Positions 33,262 through 41,555 of a stretch of DNA of 64,000 nt are shown piece by piece (positions within the stretch are counted from its first letter, which is position 1; every line of letters starts with the position of its first letter). A program made the position numbers and the translations under genes. The notes below the pieces were generated by a model, which was not told where the DNA came from, made no database searches, and was given only the letters and a program-made list of their open reading frames with translations. Origin of the DNA: Mesorhizobium loti (GTDB lineage: Bacteria; Pseudomonadota; Alphaproteobacteria; Rhizobiales; Rhizobiaceae); contig NZ_PJRO01000010.1 in NCBI RefSeq assembly GCF_002858745.1, positions 62,001 to 126,000 of the forward strand, written 5' to 3'.

Positions 33262-33293
33262 AAAAAACCGCGGAACGCCGTAAGCATTCCGCG
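33262..33293 (-). terminator. Terminator of the GMC dehydrogenase operon
   Basis: CGCGGAA (33269-33275) pairs with TTCCGCG (33287-33293) with a short inner GC/GC extension; A residues at 33262-33267 give a U-tract on the minus strand. It lies 18 bases beyond the stop of the GMC gene. Confidence 0.8.
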
Positions 33294-33310
33294 CGCAGGC
33301 TCGGGAGTCT

Positions 33311-34882
33311 TCAGATCGCCTTCGCCGCCATCTGCTTGGCGATATGGTCGGCCTGCCTGATTGCCAGCGTGACGATGGTCAATGTCGGGTTTTCAGCACC
33401 GCCGGTGGTGAACTGGCTGCCGTCTGAGATGAACAGGTTCTTGATATCGTGCGTCTGGCCATGCTTGTCGACGACGCCGTCTTCCGGCTTCTCGCTCATC
33501 CGGTTGGTACCGAGATTGTGCGTCGACGGATAAGGCGGCGTCGGGAAAACGCGCGTCGCGCCAACAGCGTCATAGATTGCAGTGCCTTGCCGGTAGGCGT
33601 GGTTGCGCATAGCGATGTCGTTGGGATGGTCATCGAAATGGACGTTGGCCACCGGCATGCCATGCGCATCCTTTTCGGAAGCATGCAACGTCACTCGATT
33701 TTCGGCACGCGGCATGTCCTCGCCGACAATCCAGAGACCTGCCATGTGATCGTAGTGGTCGAGCGCCGTGGTAAAGGAACGCCCCCAGCCGCCCGGGTTG
33801 AGAAATGCCGCCATGAACGGCAGCCCGAGCGACAGCGTCTCCAACTCGTAGCCGCCGACGAAACCGCGCGAAGTGTCGTTGCGAGCCTCGTCGCGTACGA
33901 TGCCGGCCATGGTTGTGCCGCGATACATGTGCACCGGTTTGTCAAAGATGGCGTAGACCGAGCCAGTGGTATGGCGCATGTAGTTGCGCCCCACCTGCCC
34001 CGACGAATTGGCAAGCCCATGAGGGAATTTTGAGGATTCCGAATTGAGCAGCAGTCGTGGGCTTTCAATCGAATTGCCGGCAACGGCTACGATGCGTGCC
34101 TTCTGCTCGTGCAGCTTGCCGTCCTTGTCGGCATAGACGACACCCGTCACCTTGCCGGAAGCATCGTGGTTGATCTTGAGAACCATGGCATTCGGGCGCA
34201 CCTCAAGGTGTCCGGTCGCCTCGCCCTTGGGGATTTCGGTGTAGAGCGTCGACCATTTGGCGCCCCATTTGCAGCCCTGGAAGCAGAAGCCGGTCTGCTG
34301 GCAGGAATTGCGGTCGTCGCGCGGCTGCGAATTGATCGCCATGCGCCCGGTATGACATTCCTTGTAGCCGAGTTTGTCGGCACCGGCTTTCAACACCTTG
34401 AAATTGTTGTTGCCGGGTAAACCTGGGATATCGTTGGTGCGCGTCACCCCCATCCTGTCTTCTGCCTTGGTGTAATAGGGCTCGAGTTCGGCCAGGGTGA
34501 CCGGCCAGTCGAGCAGGTTTGCGCCCTCGATTTTTCCGTAAGTGGTGAGCGTCTTGAACTCGTGTTCCTGCAGGCGTAGCGAAGCGCCGGCCCAATGCGT
34601 GGTGGTGCCACCCACCGCCTTGACGATCCACGCCGGCAGATTGGGAAAGTCCTTTGCTACACGCCAGTCGCCCGATGTCGTGCGCATGTCCTTCCAGGCG
34701 AGCTGGGCAAAACTGTCCCACTCATCATTGATGAAGTCGTCATATTCGTAGCGGCCGCCGGCTTCGAGGATGACGACATCGATGCCTTTCTGGGCGAGTT
34801 CGTTGCCGAGCGTGCCGCCGCCGGCGCCCGAGCCGATGATGACGACCACGCCATCATTCTTGAGATCGAATGGTGCTGCCAT
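33311..34882 (-). CDS. GMC-family dehydrogenase, large FAD subunit (gluconate-2-dehydrogenase type)
   Basis: A 523-residue flavoprotein: FAD-binding GSGAGGGTLGNELAQ near residue 15-30, LEAGG soon after, and a C-terminal block HNLGTNRMSEKPEDGVVD plus FTTGGAENPTLTIVTLAIRQAD. The ATG at 34882 has GGAGG 5 bases upstream. It has no export signal of its own, while the gene just upstream codes for a Tat-exported small subunit, so the large subunit probably travels with it to the periplasm, as in gluconate/sorbitol/fructose dehydrogenase complexes. The membrane cytochrome c subunit of such complexes is absent here. Substrate unknown, probably a sugar or polyol. Confidence 0.88.
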   Translation of the reverse strand: MAAPFDLKNDGVVVIIGSGAGGGTLGNELAQKGIDVVILEAGGRYEYDDFINDEWDSFAQLAWKDMRTTSGDWRVAKDFPNLPAWIVKAVGGTTTHWAGASLRLQEHEFKTLTTYGKIEGANLLDWPVTLAELEPYYTKAEDRMGVTRTNDIPGLPGNNNFKVLKAGADKLGYKECHTGRMAINSQPRDDRNSCQQTGFCFQGCKWGAKWSTLYTEIPKGEATGHLEVRPNAMVLKINHDASGKVTGVVYADKDGKLHEQKARIVAVAGNSIESPRLLLNSESSKFPHGLANSSGQVGRNYMRHTTGSVYAIFDKPVHMYRGTTMAGIVRDEARNDTSRGFVGGYELETLSLGLPFMAAFLNPGGWGRSFTTALDHYDHMAGLWIVGEDMPRAENRVTLHASEKDAHGMPVANVHFDDHPNDIAMRNHAYRQGTAIYDAVGATRVFPTPPYPSTHNLGTNRMSEKPEDGVVDKHGQTHDIKNLFISDGSQFTTGGAENPTLTIVTLAIRQADHIAKQMAAKAI

Positions 34883-34921
34883 GGTTTCCTCCCATGAATT
34901 CATACAAGTGTCGGGTGTGGT

Positions 34922-35452
34922 TCAGAGCCACTCGATGTCATCGAAGCCGCGGCTGATGTAGCCGCCCTTCGAGTAGGACTCGCCTTCGTAGCCGAACACC
35001 GGCCAGAGCTCTTTCTGGTTGTAGAGGCTGACAACCAGCCCGCCGCGCATCGCCTGGAAGAACGGCGTCGCCTCAATGGCCTTGAGCACGGCGACCCGCT
35101 CTTCCTCCCAGCCGAGCCCGCAGTAGCCGCCCTCGCCGGCACGCTTGTCGAGGTCCGCAATCCCGGCCTCGATCAATTCCTTGTGCTTGGCATCCTTGCC
35201 GGCCTGCTCGTCATGGCTCTTCACGGCGATCGCGTAGAATTTGTCGGCCAGTTGATCGTGCGGATAGATGTCGCGTGCCAACTGGATGAGCGTTGCCATG
35301 GTTTCCGGCCTCAGCGTCGCTGTCTCCAGACCCCAGGCATTTTCAGGACTTATGACTGCGTTTCCTGCAATGACCAGCAGTGCGCCAATACCACCGCGTT
35401 TCAGAAGCTCGCGGCGCGACAGGCCAGGCCTGCCTTCATAGATCGTAACCAT
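34922..35452 (-). CDS. Gluconate 2-dehydrogenase subunit 3 family protein (Tat-exported small subunit)
   Basis: A 176-residue protein with a twin-arginine signal (LSRRELLKRGG, Arg13-Arg14, then a hydrophobic stretch to about residue 30 and a cleavage region near PENAWG). The rest matches the small-subunit family of GMC dehydrogenases (ATLIQLARDIYPHDQL; later GWEEERVAVLKAIE). It starts at the ATG at 35452, with GGGAGGA 4-5 bases upstream. The GMC large subunit follows 39 bases later, so the two form an operon. Confidence 0.87.
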   Translation of the reverse strand: MVTIYEGRPGLSRRELLKRGGIGALLVIAGNAVISPENAWGLETATLRPETMATLIQLARDIYPHDQLADKFYAIAVKSHDEQAGKDAKHKELIEAGIADLDKRAGEGGYCGLGWEEERVAVLKAIEATPFFQAMRGGLVVSLYNQKELWPVFGYEGESYSKGGYISRGFDDIEWL

Positions 35453-35533
35453 TTTTCCTCCCGTGCTTGCTCTTGCGCCCTTCCGGCGCTGTGGCTGGCG
35501 CCGCATCCTTCCCTGGATGCAGCGGCTTTCCTC

Positions 35534-35929
35534 CTATTTGAAACGGCCGTGGCGCTGCAGAACCTCGATCTTGTAGCCGTCGGGGTCCTCGACGAAGAAG
35601 AAACGCGCCAGCAGCGTACCGTCGCGGTTGAACTCGACGATCTTCTTCGGGTTGATGCCGAGCGCGCCGAAACGGTCGTGCTCGGCATCGAGATCGGAGA
35701 CAGACACTGCGAAGTGACCATAACCGTCGCCCAGCGCATAAGGCTCCGCCCTGCCCTTGTTGACCGTCAGTTCCACCTCGAAATCGCTTTCCGGATTGCT
35801 GAGATAGACGAGCGTAAAGGTCTCGAAATCCAGACGTTCGGCAATGTCGAGGCCAAAGGCCTGCTTGTAGAATTTGACCGACCGGGTTTCGTCCAGGACC
35901 CGGATCATCGTGTGGATTGCTTTGGCCAA
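35534..35929 (-). CDS. gloA: Lactoylglutathione lyase (glyoxalase I)
   Basis: A 131-residue VOC-fold metalloenzyme that turns the hemithioacetal of methylglyoxal and glutathione into S-lactoylglutathione. Features: IHTMIRVLD at the start with the metal-binding His, FYKQAFGL, ELTVN with the Glu ligand, GYGHFAVSV with the second His and VEDPDGYKIEVLQ with the last Glu. Full family length. Lies 81 bases upstream of the Tat-subunit gene on the same strand; co-transcription is possible but not needed. Confidence 0.93.
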   Translation of the reverse strand: MAKAIHTMIRVLDETRSVKFYKQAFGLDIAERLDFETFTLVYLSNPESDFEVELTVNKGRAEPYALGDGYGHFAVSVSDLDAEHDRFGALGINPKKIVEFNRDGTLLARFFFVEDPDGYKIEVLQRHGRFK

Positions 35930-36164
35930 GGGAACTCCGTCAGCGTTGTCTGATCGAGAGGATTATGGGCCCGGCGAAAAGAGTTTGGTGGCAGCCCGTT
36001 ACCACGCGCAAATCCATGCTCCCGCTTATGGTTTTGGCGATTCCACCGTTGCGTCGCGGGACGAAAGTCCGATTGCCGGCTCAGGCATTTCGGCGGAAGA
36101 TATGCTGAAAGCTGGCTGGTGCGGGATGACCGGCCAAAGCCAGAATAAGGACGGGAGATTTTCG

Positions 36165-36470
36165 ATGTGCAGGGTGTTTGCCGGGCAGGACCCGGAAGGG
36201 TATCGCCAGATCAACCGGTCGATCCGGATCGCCGGCCATTCGACCAGCATCCAGCTGGAAGCCACTTTCTGGGAATTGCTGGACGAAATCGCAGAGAGCC
36301 AAGGCCTGACCACGCCGAAGTTCATCTCGAAACTTTACGACGAGGCCATTGAAATCAACGGCGAAATCCCGAATTTTGCGTCGATGCTGCGTACCACTTG
36401 CGCGCTTTATCTGCGCGGCCACCGCCCTTGTGCGGAAGACCTTGAGGCACTGAGGCGCCAGGCTGCCTGA
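36165..36470 (+). CDS. Ribbon-helix-helix domain protein
   Basis: A 101-residue protein whose core (INRSIRIAGHSTSIQLE followed by WELLDEIAESQGLTTPKFISKL) has the strand-helix-helix pattern of the RHH_4 family common in alphaproteobacteria. The ATG at 36165 has GGGAG 7 bases upstream; the open frame further upstream has no family features. Such proteins may bind DNA as dimers. Target unknown. It converges on cckA across a 49-base gap. Confidence 0.8.
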   Translation: MCRVFAGQDPEGYRQINRSIRIAGHSTSIQLEATFWELLDEIAESQGLTTPKFISKLYDEAIEINGEIPNFASMLRTTCALYLRGHRPCAEDLEALRRQAA

Positions 36471-36519
36471 AGTTCAGAAGAGCCGCTTATCCCACCTGAT
36501 CAACAGGAACGGAACCGCT

Positions 36520-39132
36520 CTAGGAATCGCCCTCGAGTACATCCTTCACAACGGTGGCGAGCTGTTTCAGCGAGAACGGCTTTGGCAGGAAACCGAACTG
36601 GGCGTCGGCAGGCAGGTTCTTGGCGAAGGCGTCCTCGGCATAACCCGACACGAACACGAATTTGATGGTCGGTTGGCGCTTTCGCAATTCGCCGAGCAGT
36701 GTCGGGCCGTCCATTTCGGGCATGACGACGTCCGAGACGACGATGTCGATCTTGCCTTCGAGTTCGTCGAATACCTCCAGCGCCTCGACGCCGGATGTCG
36801 CCTCGTGCACAGTGTAGCCGCGCGATTTGAGCGCACGCACGCCGCCCATGCGCACGGCGTCCTCGTCTTCGACCAAGAGGACGATGGCTGAGCCGGAGAG
36901 GTCCTTGGCATCGCCAGCCTTGGCTGCGTCGCCATTCTTGGCCGGTTCGGCCGCGACCATCTTGGTGTCGCCTGGTTTGCCTTCCGCCGCTTGCTTTACA
37001 GCCTCGGCTACATGGCGCGGCAGAAAGATGCGGAAGGTCGTACCCTTGCCGACTTCGGAATCGCAGAAGATGAAACCGCCGGTCTGTTTGATGATACCGT
37101 AAACCATCGACAAGCCCAGACCGGTGCCCTTGCCGACCTCCTTGGTGGTGAAGAAGGGTTCGAAGATCTTCTTCAGCACATCCGGGGCAATTCCCGAGCC
37201 GGTGTCCTCAACTTCGACGACGACATAATCGGCTGCAGGCAGCTCGCGATAGGAAAAGGCGGCGCATTCGTCGGCCGTGACGTTCTTGGTGCGTACGGTG
37301 AGATCGCCGCCTGAAGGCATGGCATCTCGGGCGTTGACGGCGAGGTTGACCACGACCTGTTCGAACTGACCGATATCGACCTTGACCGGCCAGAGATCGC
37401 GGCCATGATCGACCTTGAGCTTGACATTGTTGCCGACAAGGCGGGCGAGCAGCATGCGCAAGTCGGCCAGAACATCGGTAAGGTTGAGTACCTCAGGCCG
37501 CAAAGTCTGCTTGCGTGAGAAAGCCAGAAGCTGACGCACCAGCGATGCCGCCCGGTTGGCATTCTGCTTGATGTTCATGATGTCCGGGAACGACGGATCC
37601 GACGGGCGGTGGTTGGCCAGCAACAGGTCGGATGCCATGATGATTGCAGTCAGCACGTTGTTGAAGTCATGTGCTATGCCGCCAGCGAGCTGGCCCACGG
37701 CCTGCATCTTCTGGCTCTGAGCCATCTGGCCTTCCAACGCCTTCTGCTCGGTGGTTTCCACCGCATAGACGATGGCCGCCTCTTCGGCGCCGTCGCTGTC
37801 GGTACCGTCCGCTACAGCGTTGACGTAAAATCGGACATGACGCTCCTCGTTGTCGGGCAGGACCGTGTCGATCGGAGTAATGTCGGCCTGACGCTGATGT
37901 GCCTTTTCAAGCGCGGCAGCAAAGGATGGCCGGTCGCGTTCATGGATGACCGTATCGAGCCGCACCTTACGGTCGAGCGCATCACGGTCGACCGCAGGTG
38001 AGAACAACGACAGGAACGGCGCATTGGTGCGCAGGATGCGGCCTTCATGATCAACACCGGCGATTGCCATCGGTGTCGAATTGAAGAAGCGGGTGAAGCG
38101 GATTTCAGAAGCCCGCAATTCAGCGGAAGCATCCTCACCCTGGGTTCTGTTGAGCACGATGGTGCGACTTGGACCGTTCAGCCCATCGCGGCTCGCCGAA
38201 ACGCGATGCATGAAGCGCACTGGTAGTGCCTTGCCGGTCATGGTGGTGAGATCGAGATCGATCACCGCGTTGCGCGTGGTGCCGGGATCCGCGCGCACCG
38301 AGCGGATCAGCGCCATGCCGTCGCCGGCGACGATATCCGGCAGCGTAACCGCACCCGGCGTGAAATATGCCAGGTCGATCCCCAGCCATTCGGCCAAGGT
38401 CGCATTGATGTAGGTAACGCGACCGTCCTGATCAGCGGCGAAGAATCCCGCTGGCGCATGATCCAGATGGTCGATCGCCTGCTGGAGATCGAGGAAGAAA
38501 CGTTCCTGCTCGGCACGTTCGACCGAAATGTCGGCAAGCTGCCATGCCGACAGCGGTTGGCGCAGGCCCGGCACAGAGAAGGTACGCGCCCGCGTACGAT
38601 ACCAGCGCCCGCCGGGCTCGGCACCCGGCCGGACCGATTGCGCCAGTCGGAACTCGCCGTCACCTGCCTGTCCATCGCGCAAACCGGCGGAAAGGCGGTA
38701 AATGGTGCTGGTCGCTTCGGGAATGTCGGAAAGAAGCCCCTCCACCGTCTTGATGTCGGCGGCGGAAGTTGCGCCTGTCATGTCGGCATAGGCGCGGTTG
38801 GCGTAGATGACGCGATCCTTGGCATCCGTCACCAAAAGGCCCTGTGACATGGAGTCGACGAAGGCCTTGGAGAGTTCGTCGCTGGTTGAGCGCGGCGCGA
38901 TCTGCACGAAACCGATCGCCGTTGCGAACAGGAAGCCGACGCCGATCATCGCCAGGACGCCCAGCATGCCAAGCAGGAACGGATCGCCGAAACGTTCGCG
39001 GAAAATGCCGAAGATAACGGCAGCCACAGCCAGCACCACCATGAAGATGATGAGCCGCGTGACTGCGCCCGGCCGTGTACCCTGGTCGACGATCGGCATG
39101 GGATAAAACTCGCCGCCCGTTTCCTTGGCCAT
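36520..39132 (-). CDS. cckA: Cell-cycle hybrid histidine kinase CckA
   Basis: An 870-residue kinase: two N-terminal membrane segments (about 25-47 and 52-74), PAS-type sensor domains, a dimerisation/phosphoacceptor segment with [14 protein letters not shown] (His about 488), an ATPase domain with [16 protein letters not shown] and [14 protein letters not shown], and a C-terminal receiver with the phospho-Asp in [13 protein letters not shown] (about 799). In alphaproteobacteria CckA feeds phosphate through ChpT to CtrA and CpdR to control cell division. The ATG at 39132 follows a purine-rich AGCAGGGGG. ChpT and CtrA are not in the window. Confidence 0.93.
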   Translation of the reverse strand: MAKETGGEFYPMPIVDQGTRPGAVTRLIIFMVVLAVAAVIFGIFRERFGDPFLLGMLGVLAMIGVGFLFATAIGFVQIAPRSTSDELSKAFVDSMSQGLLVTDAKDRVIYANRAYADMTGATSAADIKTVEGLLSDIPEATSTIYRLSAGLRDGQAGDGEFRLAQSVRPGAEPGGRWYRTRARTFSVPGLRQPLSAWQLADISVERAEQERFFLDLQQAIDHLDHAPAGFFAADQDGRVTYINATLAEWLGIDLAYFTPGAVTLPDIVAGDGMALIRSVRADPGTTRNAVIDLDLTTMTGKALPVRFMHRVSASRDGLNGPSRTIVLNRTQGEDASAELRASEIRFTRFFNSTPMAIAGVDHEGRILRTNAPFLSLFSPAVDRDALDRKVRLDTVIHERDRPSFAAALEKAHQRQADITPIDTVLPDNEERHVRFYVNAVADGTDSDGAEEAAIVYAVETTEQKALEGQMAQSQKMQAVGQLAGGIAHDFNNVLTAIIMASDLLLANHRPSDPSFPDIMNIKQNANRAASLVRQLLAFSRKQTLRPEVLNLTDVLADLRMLLARLVGNNVKLKVDHGRDLWPVKVDIGQFEQVVVNLAVNARDAMPSGGDLTVRTKNVTADECAAFSYRELPAADYVVVEVEDTGSGIAPDVLKKIFEPFFTTKEVGKGTGLGLSMVYGIIKQTGGFIFCDSEVGKGTTFRIFLPRHVAEAVKQAAEGKPGDTKMVAAEPAKNGDAAKAGDAKDLSGSAIVLLVEDEDAVRMGGVRALKSRGYTVHEATSGVEALEVFDELEGKIDIVVSDVVMPEMDGPTLLGELRKRQPTIKFVFVSGYAEDAFAKNLPADAQFGFLPKPFSLKQLATVVKDVLEGDS

Positions 39133-39372
39133 GTGCCCCCTGCTCACCAATTCCAGCCACCGGCGCCCCGACTCGCCCGGTTGAATCATATTCTCCCTGC
39201 CCGGAAAAGGCCCTGCTGGCAAATGTGCGCCAAAAACGACGTTATCACGAGGCTTTACCGCAAGCCGCTCCGATGTGCCCTGTTCACAAAGCGTCAAACG
39301 CGCCTTGCGACAACCGGACACCGCCTTTAGTGTCGCCGGCGCTGGGGCCGGATCATTTTTTTGGGGATGTCT

Positions 39373-40104
39373 ATGCTGAGTTGGCTGGAAAGCATGGCAG
39401 GGCCGAATTATGCGCCTGCCATCCTGTGGACCTTCGCGGCCCTGGTCCTGCTCGTCATCCTTTTGGTCATCGTCAGGCTGATCCGCGGCCTGACCTTCGG
39501 CACCTATGTCGCCGGCGGCAAGAACCGCAAGACGCGCCTTGCCGTGATGGATGCCACCGCCGTCGACAGCCACCGCCGCCTGGTCCTTGTACGCCGCGAT
39601 GACATTGAACATCTCATCCTTATCGGCGGGCCGACGGACGTCGTGGTCGAGCGCGACATCCGCATGGTGCCATCGCGCCGCCCGGTCTTGACCGGCGAAG
39701 CCCAGCAACAACAGCAGCCGGCGCGCGCTGCCGGTGAACAGCGTCAACCACAGGCGGCTCCGGCACCTGCGCCACCGCGTCGCCCTGAACCGCCACGCCA
39801 GCAGGTTGCGCCCAGCGCGCCGACGCCACATCGCGAGCCGACCCTGCCGTTGTCTTCACCACCAAAGGTTCAACAACCCGCCGTGCAGGCCGCAGTCCGC
39901 CAGGAACCCGTCCGTGCCGAACCGCCATTTCGCGCACCGCCAGAGCTGATGGAAGATCCGCTCGATGACGCGTTGATGCACGAGCTCGAAGTTTCGCTGG
40001 AAGAGGATGACGTGCCGCCAGCGAAAACAAACGCAAAGGCACAACCGTCACTGGACGATGAAATGGCCAAGCTGCTCGGCGAGCTTTCCAGCCACAAGCG
40101 GTGA
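39373..40104 (+). CDS. FliO-like membrane protein with Pro/Gln-rich tail
   Basis: A 243-residue protein: one membrane segment at about residues 12-36 (ILWTFAALVLLVILLVIVRL), then a FliO-type small domain (RLAVMDATAVDSHRRLVLVRRDDIEHLILIGG) and a ~130-residue tail rich in Pro, Gln and Ala. FliO helps assemble the flagellar export gate, but no flagellar gene is nearby, so this may be a FliO-domain protein with another role. The ATG at 39373 has GGGGA 5 bases upstream; in-frame TTG 39361 and ATG 39367 are less likely. It diverges from cckA. Confidence 0.75.
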   Translation: MLSWLESMAGPNYAPAILWTFAALVLLVILLVIVRLIRGLTFGTYVAGGKNRKTRLAVMDATAVDSHRRLVLVRRDDIEHLILIGGPTDVVVERDIRMVPSRRPVLTGEAQQQQQPARAAGEQRQPQAAPAPAPPRRPEPPRQQVAPSAPTPHREPTLPLSSPPKVQQPAVQAAVRQEPVRAEPPFRAPPELMEDPLDDALMHELEVSLEEDDVPPAKTNAKAQPSLDDEMAKLLGELSSHKR

Positions 40105-40135
40105 TCTGCCGCTCAACGTCCGGCCATAAAAGAAA

Positions 40136-40156
40136 ATGGCCGGCTAAGCCGGCCAT
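40136..40156. terminator. Bidirectional terminator between the FliO-like gene and dksA
   Basis: A perfect 9-bp stem, ATGGCCGGC (40136-40144) and GCCGGCCAT (40148-40156), with a TAA loop between two convergent genes. An A-rich tract before it provides a U-rich tail on the minus strand. Confidence 0.8.
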
Positions 40157-40186
40157 CTCCGAAGACAAATCAAACGCCGATAACCA

Positions 40187-40603
40187 TCAGTCGTCGCGAT
40201 AGACCTTTTCCCGACGTTCGTGGCGTTCTTGCGCTTCGATCGACAACGTGGCGATCGGGCGAGCATCAAGGCGCTTCAGTGAGATCGGCTCTCCCGTTTC
40301 CTCGCAATAGCCGTAAGTACCTTCGTCGATGCGCTGCAGAGCGGAATCGATCTTGGAAATCAGCTTGCGCTGACGATCGCGTGCCCTCAGTTCGATCGCC
40401 CTGTCCGTCTCCGACGATGCGCGGTCGGCTAGATCAGGGTGGTTGGCGTTTTCTTGCTGCAGAATTTCGAGAGTTTCGCGCGCCTCGCGCAGAATATCAT
40501 TCTTCCAGGTAATCAACTTATGCCGAAAGTATGATTTTTGCCGTTCATTCATGAACGGCTCGTCTTCGGAGGGTACGTAATCGGAAGCTACTATTTCGCT
40601 CAT
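40187..40603 (-). CDS. dksA: RNA polymerase-binding transcription factor DksA, Cys-poor type
   Basis: A 138-residue DksA: a coiled-coil hairpin (about residues 25-95) that enters the RNA polymerase secondary channel, then the globular part. Zinc-binding DksA has four Cys; here only Cys100 remains, with Thr103, Ser121 and Ala124 at the other places (CEET, 17 residues, SIEA). It should fold without zinc, like the DksA2-type paralogues. It acts with ppGpp in the stringent response. The ATG at 40603 follows GGGTGAG; an in-frame GTG at 40612 is possible. Confidence 0.92.
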   Translation of the reverse strand: MSEIVASDYVPSEDEPFMNERQKSYFRHKLITWKNDILREARETLEILQQENANHPDLADRASSETDRAIELRARDRQRKLISKIDSALQRIDEGTYGYCEETGEPISLKRLDARPIATLSIEAQERHERREKVYRDD

Positions 40604-40852
40604 TCGACTCACCCGACTGCCCCAAATTTGGCGCCTATATATTCGCGACGCAATTGCTTAACAAGCGCAATCCGTCGTTCCGTCACGCATTTGTTAATAC
40701 AAGCCCTGCCCCGCGCCGCCACGTTCCAGGTCAACCTCAGGTCGTGCCGTTCTTGGCATATCTGCCAACAGGCCAGCCGTTGCGTCGAAGCTTCCGGCTG
40801 GCTAATTCTTAATTGAAGGATCGGCGGACGGCGCCGACCGGAAAGGATCTGC

Positions 40853-41356
40853 GTGGCGAAACTTTATCTTCTCAGGCACGCCAAAGCCGGGTGGGCATTG
40901 CCGGGTACCCGCGATTTCGACCGGGCACTCGACCCTTCCGGCGTTACCGATGCCGAGATGATAGGAACCGCCATGCGCGCTCACGGCTATGTCCCGGACA
41001 TGACGCTGTGTTCCGGCGCGCTCAGAGCCCGAGAGACCCTCGGCGGCATCGCCAGCCACACCGATACCGGCCGCGTGCTCTATTTCGACAAACTCTACAG
41101 CGAGGACGCTGCCGGCTATCTGGAGATCATACGCGACCATGGCGGCTATGGCTCTCTCCTGGTCATAGGCCACAATCCGATGATGGAAGACCTTGCCATC
41201 GCCGTATCCGGCGACGGTGAGGACGGCGCACGGGAGACCTTGGAACACGGCTTTCCAACCTCGGGACTAGCAGTCGTCCGCTTCGATGGCAGTCTGACGA
41301 GCGCGGTACCGGGCAAGGGTTACCTGGAAGCGTTTCTGACACCCATCACGGTCTGA
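40853..41356 (+). CDS. sixA: SixA-like histidine phosphatase
   Basis: A 167-residue member of the histidine phosphatase superfamily with LLRHAKAGW (RHG-type motif, catalytic His9) and LVIGHNPMM holding the second catalytic His. SixA removes phosphate from phosphohistidine on HPt domains or PTS proteins. The start is a GTG at 40853, 4 bases after a GGA; the following residues AKLYLLRHA are the normal family N-terminus. A free HPt protein is encoded 19 kb away in this window, but no link is shown. Confidence 0.85.
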   Translation: MAKLYLLRHAKAGWALPGTRDFDRALDPSGVTDAEMIGTAMRAHGYVPDMTLCSGALRARETLGGIASHTDTGRVLYFDKLYSEDAAGYLEIIRDHGGYGSLLVIGHNPMMEDLAIAVSGDGEDGARETLEHGFPTSGLAVVRFDGSLTSAVPGKGYLEAFLTPITV

Positions 41357-41362
41357 CGATAC

Positions 41363-41467
41363 GTTGGAGTAGTTCCGCTTTTCTCCGAATCGCGGAAACA
41401 CTCCAACTCTTTGGTTTCTACGCAATTCCGGACGCAAAACCGCAGCGCACTTTTGCTGGAATTGCGT
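41363..41467. repeat. Two adjacent rhizobial-type palindromic elements
   Basis: Element one: GTTGGAGT (41363-41370) mirrored by ACTCCAAC (41400-41407), with nested TTCCGC/GCGGAA. Element two: ACGCAATTCC (41420-41429) mirrored by GGAATTGCGT (41458-41467). This mosaic palindrome type is common between genes in rhizobia. It fills most of the 199-base gap between the sixA-like gene and ycjX. Confidence 0.75.
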
Positions 41468-41555
41468 TAGCCATTCAAAAGCCACCCCCGGCAGCCTATA
41501 TCGGAGTTCCCGTATTAGGCTGGCCGCGGGACGAGCAGAGCGCGAGAGACACCGA

